7,666 nt of DNA from Fulvivirga aurantia (GTDB taxonomy: Bacteria; Bacteroidota; Bacteroidia; Cytophagales; Cyclobacteriaceae). The translations under genes were made by a program, and so were the position numbers. Positions 1 through 4,744 of this stretch are shown here, piece after piece. Each line of letters opens with the position of its first letter. Position 1 is the first letter of the stretch. The notes under the pieces are model-generated. The model had not been told where the DNA came from and did no database searches. It saw nothing but the letters and a program-made list of their open reading frames with translations. The stretch is from contig NZ_SMMD01000768.1 of the NCBI RefSeq assembly GCF_009711475.1, positions 1-7,666 on the forward strand. The letters run 5' to 3'.

Positions 1-46
1 TATATAGCCATTTATGGGAGTCAAGATAGCAATTTTAACTATTGCA

Positions 47-70
47 TTGTTCCCCCAAAAGGTGGGACAA
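47..70. terminator. Hairpin directly after the xdhC stop codon, possible weak terminator
   Basis: An inverted repeat with 10-nt arms (47-56 and 61-70) encloses an AAAA loop and begins at the base next to the stop codon of the XdhC gene. Read as plus-strand RNA it has eight Watson-Crick pairs, one G-U pair and one mismatch. Read as minus-strand RNA, the direction of the operon, the G-U pair becomes a second mismatch. Neither side carries a good U tract, so it is not a textbook intrinsic terminator. It could be a weak or bidirectional terminator or a 3'-end stabilising structure. Positions 1-46 hold only a further small GCAAT/ATTGC inverted repeat (29-33 and 41-45) and no gene. Confidence 0.3.
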
Positions 71-1243
71 TTAAAGAAAAGCCTCTTTATTATCAGTGCT
101 ATTGATAAAAACCTGTTTAAAAACCTGGTCTTCTTTACCATCTCGCTGGTGGATAGGGGCCGTGCGATATTTGAGAAAGCCACCACTTCGGTTGGTAAAT
201 TTGGCCTGTATTTCGGCAATAATTGATAACGCAATTTCCTCAGGTGTCTCTGCTCCTATATCAAGACCTATAGGACTATGAATTCGCAATTTATCTTCCT
301 TCGAAAGCTTTACGCCTTCCTCTTCCAGTTGTTTATACAATTTGATCGCTCGTTTCTTAGGCCCTAAAATACCGATATAGCAAACATCTGTAGCCAAAAG
401 CATTTTTAAGGCATCATAATCATAATCAAAAGTATGAGACATAAGTACAGCTGCAGAGTATGGCTTGATGGGTATATCTTTTGAGAAATTCTCTCTTTTA
501 CAAAAACTCACATTAGCCTTAGGAAAAGCAGCCGGTGCCACATGAGCAATACATTCATCAGTAACCGTTACGTCCCAGCCAAGTGTGGAAGCCATCTCAG
601 TGACTGGTTTTGCATCGAAACCTCCGCCAAAAATGATGAGATCAATTGATGGCTCAATGATTTCAAAAAAGACTTCAACGCTATTATTTAATAAAGTTTT
701 AACCGCAGGCTTTCGATTATGATACACCGATTGCATTTCTTTCTCAATCAGTTCGCTCAGCTCTTTATTATTAATTTTGGAATGATAATCACCATTTTCA
801 TCAAACCAGGATTGAGCGCCTACAGTCACAAATTGATCGTCAGCCCTAAAGACTGTAGCCATAACGGTAAGATTGTTATAACTGATAAAAGTTGACAGTT
901 TATCAATCGGGTTGTTGCTTTCAGTAATTGGCTCGATTAAAACATCAATAATGCCGTTGCAACCAAGGCCTACACCCAAGCTATTATTGGCATCATCCAT
1001 TGTGTCGTATGTGACTAGTTGAGGTTCGCCACTATTCATTACATTTCTTGCTTTTCTCAAAGCGTCCCCTTCCAGGCAGCCACCACTGATCGAGCCAGTC
1101 CATCGCCCATCATTTCTTATGAGCATGCGAGCCCCGGGACTACGATACGAGGAGCCTCGCACCTTTACCACAGTGGCAAGAGCCAGTTTTTGCATGTCTT
1201 TTACACGCTCATACTCGGCCACTATGTTTTTAAATTCTTTCAT
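71..1243 (-). CDS. XdhC family protein, maturation factor for a molybdenum hydroxylase
   Basis: This 390-residue protein has the two-part build of the XdhC/CoxI family. The N-terminal XdhC_CoxI part covers about residues 10-110, with the family motifs SGGCLEGD (53-60, Cys56) and GLGCNG (92-97, Cys95). The C-terminal Rossmann-like XdhC_C part covers about residues 200-345, with a glycine-rich loop FGGGFDAKP (205-213), IGILGPKKR (290-298) and [16 protein letters not shown] (323-338). Family members bind the molybdenum cofactor in the cytoplasm and help its sulfuration and insertion into xanthine dehydrogenase-type enzymes. The natural client here is the catalytic subunit encoded upstream in the same operon. 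The ATG overlaps the TGA of the cytochrome gene by 4 bp (ATGA), which fixes the start and suggests translational coupling. After the usual family ending near residue 367 there is an extra tail of about 20 residues. The family assignment is secure; the client is inferred from position. Confidence 0.93.
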   Translation of the reverse strand: MKEFKNIVAEYERVKDMQKLALATVVKVRGSSYRSPGARMLIRNDGRWTGSISGGCLEGDALRKARNVMNSGEPQLVTYDTMDDANNSLGVGLGCNGIIDVLIEPITESNNPIDKLSTFISYNNLTVMATVFRADDQFVTVGAQSWFDENGDYHSKINNKELSELIEKEMQSVYHNRKPAVKTLLNNSVEVFFEIIEPSIDLIIFGGGFDAKPVTEMASTLGWDVTVTDECIAHVAPAAFPKANVSFCKRENFSKDIPIKPYSAAVLMSHTFDYDYDALKMLLATDVCYIGILGPKKRAIKLYKQLEEEGVKLSKEDKLRIHSPIGLDIGAETPEEIALSIIAEIQAKFTNRSGGFLKYRTAPIHQRDGKEDQVFKQVFINSTDNKEAFL

Positions 1244-1653
1244 TTCTTCCGTGCCTTCTCAACATCATCTGGCTTTACAATATCACCTTCATTACCCCAG
1301 CTGTTTCTTATATAATTAAGCACATCGGCCGTTTCTTTATTAGAAAAAGGAAAGGCAGTCATAACTCCGTTGTAGACCACGCCATTTACTGTCATTTCTC
1401 CATTGGCACCATACAAAATCTGTTTGATTGCCCGATCAAGATCAGCCATGAGGTAATCTGACTGAGCTAAAGGAGGGAATGCACCAGGCACACCCTTACC
1501 ATTGCTCATATGACAATTGCTACAGTTTATGGCATATATATCTGCCCCTCTTTGCATGCTGGCCTTCAGGTCATCGTTTTGAGCGTTTGATATTTTGATG
1601 GCCGAAATAGCTGTAAATCCTATAAATGCGATTATTAATATTCTGATTTTCAT
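1240..1653 (-). CDS. Periplasmic monohaem c-type cytochrome, likely electron acceptor of the oxidoreductase
   Basis: This small exported cytochrome c has 137 residues. The N-terminus has a basic start, a hydrophobic core and a plausible signal peptidase site SNA-Q after residue 24. The haem-binding CxxCH motif is CSNCH at residues 44-48, followed by a [12 protein letters not shown] stretch typical of class I cytochromes. Met98, in [10 protein letters not shown], is the likely second axial ligand, and the C-terminal helix ([11 protein letters not shown], 111-121) fits the fold. The start chosen is the first ATG. The frame extends upstream to a TTG at 1689, but that would add a charged stretch before the signal peptide. 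It lies 65 bp after the molybdenum subunit gene and overlaps the next gene by 4 bp, so it is almost certainly cotranscribed. With no FAD subunit in the operon, it probably takes electrons from the [2Fe-2S] clusters and passes them to a terminal oxidase or other respiratory partner. That partnership is inferred from context. Confidence 0.93.
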   Translation of the reverse strand: MKIRILIIAFIGFTAISAIKISNAQNDDLKASMQRGADIYAINCSNCHMSNGKGVPGAFPPLAQSDYLMADLDRAIKQILYGANGEMTVNGVVYNGVMTAFPFSNKETADVLNYIRNSWGNEGDIVKPDDVEKARKK

Positions 1654-1702
1654 ATATCTATTGGGTTCTAATTTCAGTTTCCAAACCAATCTAACTACAT
1701 AA

Positions 1703-1720
1703 AGTTTGAAAGCTCAAATT
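1703..1720 (-). other. Small intercistronic hairpin at the end of the molybdenum subunit gene
   Basis: A 7-bp AT-rich inverted repeat (1703-1709 and 1714-1720, one G-U pair, 4-nt loop) overlaps the stop codon of the molybdenum subunit gene. A second imperfect repeat, ATTGG(G)TT with AACCAAT (1660-1667 and 1684-1690), lies between it and the cytochrome start. There is no U tract, so termination is unlikely. They could mark an RNA processing site or be chance, given the AT content. Confidence 0.2.
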
Positions 1721-3854
1721 AGCCCAGGGTAATATCTTGTTTAGAATAAGGCTGTTTGTATAGTCTTTTGCCTGTAGCAGCATAAATAGCATTGGCCACC
1801 GCACCTCCCGCAGGCGGCAAAGTAGGCTCTCCTAATCCTGTAGGGCTTTCTATGCTTTCTACAAAATGAATATCGACCTGTGGTGCTTCGCTGCTACGTA
1901 TCAGGCGATAGTTATCGAAATTGTCTGCCTGAGGGCGTCCATTGGCAAAGGCAAAATCACCATACATGGCATGGCCAATACCATCGATCACACCACCCAT
2001 GGCTTGATTAATAGCACCTACCGGATTGACCACTATACCACAGTCTATCGCCACGGTAACTTTTGTCACCTTCGGTTTATTTCTTTCCATCACTACTTCG
2101 GCCACCTCGGCTACATAAGAATTATGAGAATAATAGGCACTAAAACCTTTAAATACACCCTCTTCTTTATTTCCCCAATTGGCTTTTTCTGCAGCAAGTT
2201 TGATAACTCCTATAAATTTATCCGGTTCGTAATTACCTTCAGGAGCAAATCCCGCTTTGGCTTTTTCGAGCATATCAATTCTTAATTGTACCGGGTCTGT
2301 ATTGATCATCTCCGCGATTTCATCAAGAAAACTTTGCTCTGCTGAGGCTAGAAAGTTGGTGTAAGGCGCTCGCCAGGCACCGGTGGTAATGTTGCTATCA
2401 TATTTGTGGTTTACAACCTCATAATCTGCCAAAGCCCCGGCAGGAAAATTATTGGGTAATATACCATACATGTTACTATTGATAGCGGCCTCGGTAAGCT
2501 GATAAGCATTGATCTTACCATCTTTTAAACCAGCTCTAATTTTATATTTTATGGCCGGGCGATATATACCAGCCGTCATGTCATCTTCTCGTGTGTAGAT
2601 GAGCTGCACCGGCTTTTTGCTTTTATCAGAAATTTCTGCTGCTTCCAACACAAAATCGCCATATAATCTTCGACCAAAACCGCCCCCCATTCGGCTCATA
2701 CCTACGGTAATTTCACTCTCATCACGACCCAACAACTCAGCTACCCGCCTTCTTGTGCCAGCAGGCGTCTGTATTGGGCCATAAAGCTCCACTTTTTCTG
2801 CAGTCACGTCAGCAAAAAAGTTCATTGGCTCCATACAGTTGTGAGGCAGAAATGGAGACTCATAAATACGCTCGACCACCTCATCTGCTGCTGCAAATTG
2901 GTTTTCAGGATTACCGTCTTTCCTTCTTACCTCACCGCCATCTTTATTTAATAGTTCTTTAAGTTTTGTATCGTGAAATGCGCTGTCTTCAAGTTTAGAA
3001 TCAGCCTCCCAATCTGCGTTAATGGCTTTTTTACCCTGCATAGCCGCCCAGGTGCTGTTAGCTAAAACAGCTACTTTATCTCCAAACTGAATGACATCTC
3101 TGACTCCATTTACATTTTTGGCAGCGGCAGCATCAAAAGACTTTAGTTTCATGCCAAATGCTGGTGGTCTCAGCACGCAGGCATAGTCCATACCGTCACG
3201 TTTGGTATCAATGCCAAAAAGAGGCTTGCCTGTTATGATTTCTTCCAAATCGACATTTCCTTTACCATGGCCAATGATCTTAAAGTCTTTAGGATCTTTC
3301 AATTCTACCTCTTCCGGCACATCCATTTCAGCCGCCATCGAGGCAACTTCAGCATATTTTATTGTCTCTCCATTTTGATTGGTAATAACTCCATCTGCCG
3401 TAGTAAGTGTTTCAGGGTCTACCTGCCACTTTTCTGCCGCAGCATTGATGAGCATTTTTCTTGCAGTGCCACCTGCCATACGTAATGAGCTCCACCCCTG
3501 CCTGATCGACTGACTACCACCTGCTACCTGTCTGGTAAACACATCGGTATTTAAAGGCGCCTGCTTTACGATTACATCCTTCCAATCTACATCCAATTCT
3601 TCCGCTACGATCATAGGCATAGATGTCTTTACATTTTGCCCAATCTCCGGGTTTGGTGACATGATTGTAACTTGACCATTATCAGCAATAGACAAGTAGG
3701 CATTTACTTCAAACCAAGCTGATGGTGCTTGTTTTTTTGCAATTTCAGTAGGTGGTGAGCAAGCCCAATTAAAGCCAAGCATTAGTCCTCCGGAAGCTGC
3801 TGTAGATACTTTTAAGAAAGATCTTCTATTAAATTTAGTTTTGATGAGTGTCAT
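1719..3854 (-). CDS. Xanthine dehydrogenase family molybdopterin-binding catalytic subunit, Tat-exported (IorB-like)
   Basis: This 711-residue protein is the catalytic subunit of a molybdenum hydroxylase, close in length and layout to IorB-type subunits. It opens with a twin-arginine signal, NRRSFLKVS at residues 9-17, followed by a Gly/Ala-rich hydrophobic stretch ending near Cys32, so it should be exported folded. Next come an N-terminal segment with GQNVKTSMPMIVAEEL (72-87), an aldehyde oxidase/xanthine dehydrogenase a/b hammerhead domain (about 205-285), and the Mo-cofactor domains (about 320-690). These contain PHNCMEPMN (337-345), the glycine-rich GGGFGRR (390-396), TGAWRAPYTN (491-500), DCGIVVNP (604-611) and GLGEPTLPPAGGAVANAI (673-690). 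Glu676 in the last motif matches the conserved catalytic Glu of the family. The gene begins 27 bp after the [2Fe-2S] subunit gene. Family members oxidise aldehydes or hydroxylate N-heterocycles; the substrate here is unknown. A cytosine dinucleotide form of the cofactor, as in IorAB, is possible but not visible. Confidence 0.95.
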   Translation of the reverse strand: MTLIKTKFNRRSFLKVSTAASGGLMLGFNWACSPPTEIAKKQAPSAWFEVNAYLSIADNGQVTIMSPNPEIGQNVKTSMPMIVAEELDVDWKDVIVKQAPLNTDVFTRQVAGGSQSIRQGWSSLRMAGGTARKMLINAAAEKWQVDPETLTTADGVITNQNGETIKYAEVASMAAEMDVPEEVELKDPKDFKIIGHGKGNVDLEEIITGKPLFGIDTKRDGMDYACVLRPPAFGMKLKSFDAAAAKNVNGVRDVIQFGDKVAVLANSTWAAMQGKKAINADWEADSKLEDSAFHDTKLKELLNKDGGEVRRKDGNPENQFAAADEVVERIYESPFLPHNCMEPMNFFADVTAEKVELYGPIQTPAGTRRRVAELLGRDESEITVGMSRMGGGFGRRLYGDFVLEAAEISDKSKKPVQLIYTREDDMTAGIYRPAIKYKIRAGLKDGKINAYQLTEAAINSNMYGILPNNFPAGALADYEVVNHKYDSNITTGAWRAPYTNFLASAEQSFLDEIAEMINTDPVQLRIDMLEKAKAGFAPEGNYEPDKFIGVIKLAAEKANWGNKEEGVFKGFSAYYSHNSYVAEVAEVVMERNKPKVTKVTVAIDCGIVVNPVGAINQAMGGVIDGIGHAMYGDFAFANGRPQADNFDNYRLIRSSEAPQVDIHFVESIESPTGLGEPTLPPAGGAVANAIYAATGKRLYKQPYSKQDITLG

Positions 3855-3881
3855 AACGAGGTGTTTTTAGATTGGGAGAAC

Positions 3882-4340
3882 TTAAGACATTTTAGATGCT
3901 GACTTTACCGCATCTTTGATCTTGTTGTAGGTGGCGCAACGACAAAGGTTACCGTTCATAGTATTCTCGATATCCTTATCGCTTGGGTTGGCATTTTGAG
4001 ACAATAGCGATGCTGCTGTCATAATCTGACCGGCCTGGCAATAGCCGCACTGAGGTACATCATGCTCTCTCCAGGCTTTCTGCACAGGATGATCGGCATT
4101 GGCAGATAATCCTTCAATTGTTGTAATCTCTGAACCGCCAATACTACTTACCGGCAAAGAGCATGAGCGCACGGCAGTACCGTTTAAATGTACCGTACAT
4201 GCTCCACATTGAGCAATACCACAGCCATATTTAGTGCCAACAAGACCTACATGGTCCCTTATCACCCAAAGAAGCGGTGTCTGGGGATCAACATCCACTT
4301 CGTAATTTTTTTTGTTGATTTTTAATGTAATCGAAGCCAT
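3882..4340 (-). CDS. [2Fe-2S]-binding small subunit of a molybdenum hydroxylase (IorA-like)
   Basis: This 152-residue protein is the electron-transfer subunit and matches the usual length of IorA/CoxS-type proteins. The N-terminal plant-ferredoxin-like domain holds the first cluster through Cys40, Cys45, Cys48 and Cys60 (motif GCGIAQCGACTV). The C-terminal helical domain holds the second cluster, proximal to the Mo site, through Cys98, Cys101, Cys133 and Cys135 (CGYCQAGQ and GNLCRCATY). All eight ligands are present. It is the first gene of the operon and is followed after 27 bp by its catalytic partner. It has no signal peptide. Because the partner carries a Tat signal, the two subunits probably fold and bind cofactors in the cytoplasm and cross the membrane together, as known for other Tat hitchhiker pairs. 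The ATG has no clear Shine-Dalgarno sequence, which is normal in Bacteroidota. Confidence 0.96.
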   Translation of the reverse strand: MASITLKINKKNYEVDVDPQTPLLWVIRDHVGLVGTKYGCGIAQCGACTVHLNGTAVRSCSLPVSSIGGSEITTIEGLSANADHPVQKAWREHDVPQCGYCQAGQIMTAASLLSQNANPSDKDIENTMNGNLCRCATYNKIKDAVKSASKMS

Positions 4341-4359
4341 AAGAAGCGCATTTAAGATG

Positions 4360-4388
4360 GAAAGTTAATATAGCAATTTGCCCGTAAA
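4360..4388 (-). promoter_or_regulatory. Tentative Bacteroidota-type promoter of the oxidoreductase operon
   Basis: On the minus strand TAACTTTC (4367-4360) matches the Bacteroidota -7 consensus TAnnTTTG except for the last base. TTTA (4388-4385), resembling the -33 TTTG element, stands 17 bp upstream. Transcription would start around 4353, giving a short leader before the ATG at 4340. Both boxes deviate by one base and the region is AT-rich, so this could be chance. Confidence 0.25.
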
Positions 4389-4566
4389 TAATCAGTATAA
4401 ATTAGATAGGCGGTGGGTTGCTGCTGTCAGTCTCCTCAATACTTTATACTAATATCCATTTGCAATTAAAATCGAGCATGACCCCAAAACCAAATTCATC
4501 ACTCACTCACTGAGCAATCCCACTATTTTAAGCTAATGTTAATTGTACTTTTCTAGGCATTAATTC

Positions 4567-4576
4567 ATCAATTGAT
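4567..4576. repeat. Perfect 10-bp palindrome ATCAATTGAT
   Basis: A perfect 10-bp palindrome lies about 170 bp upstream of the nuclease gene and about 225 bp upstream of the operon start. It overlaps one arm of a TTGATA/TATCAA inverted repeat that reaches 4594. It could be an operator half-site cluster, but short AT-rich palindromes are common by chance. Confidence 0.2.
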
Positions 4577-4744
4577 ATCTACATATTTTATCAAATTCTA
4601 TGGCTTATCAAAATAGAAATTATTAGAAATATTCAATTGTAGCCAAACCTTTATATTAAGTGATTGTTAAGACTAAGTCGCTGGTTTTCAGCTCAAATTA
4701 TTTCTATTTAAGTTGCAGCGATTTTCAACCTAAAACCACTTAAC

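Larger units (their letters stand above)
4341..4744. other. Divergent intergenic region, no gene seen
   Basis: These 404 bp separate two divergently transcribed units and must hold both promoters. The region is AT-rich with frequent stops in all frames. The longest ATG-led reading frame I noticed is 11 codons at 4478 and has no support. I saw no tRNA-like, riboswitch-like or insertion sequence structure. Small repeats are a CACT triplet tandem (4500-4511), a palindrome (4567-4576) and a TTGATA/TATCAA inverted repeat (4572-4577 and 4589-4594). I could not find a convincing Bacteroidota TTTG/TAnnTTTG promoter for the plus-strand nuclease gene, nor a Shine-Dalgarno before its ATG. Confidence 0.7.

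Noticed and set aside
14..226. Plus-strand reading frame of 70 codons over the end of the XdhC gene
   Set aside because: It lies mostly antisense to a well-supported gene and its product shows no recognisable motif. It also crosses the hairpin at 47-70.
1654..1689. N-terminal extension of the cytochrome gene from a TTG start
   Set aside because: It would add 12 mostly charged or polar residues before a normal signal peptide. The ATG at 1653 gives a standard basic start and hydrophobic core.
1866..2285. Plus-strand reading frame of 139 codons inside the molybdenum subunit gene
   Set aside because: It is the antisense shadow of conserved coding sequence. The translation is low-complexity in character and matches no family I know.
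4500..4511. Three tandem CACT units
   Set aside because: Three copies of a tetranucleotide are expected by chance and do not amount to a functional repeat.
4478..4513. An 11-codon reading frame in the intergenic region
   Set aside because: It is too short, has no ribosome binding site, and overlaps a CACT tandem; nothing supports it as a peptide gene.
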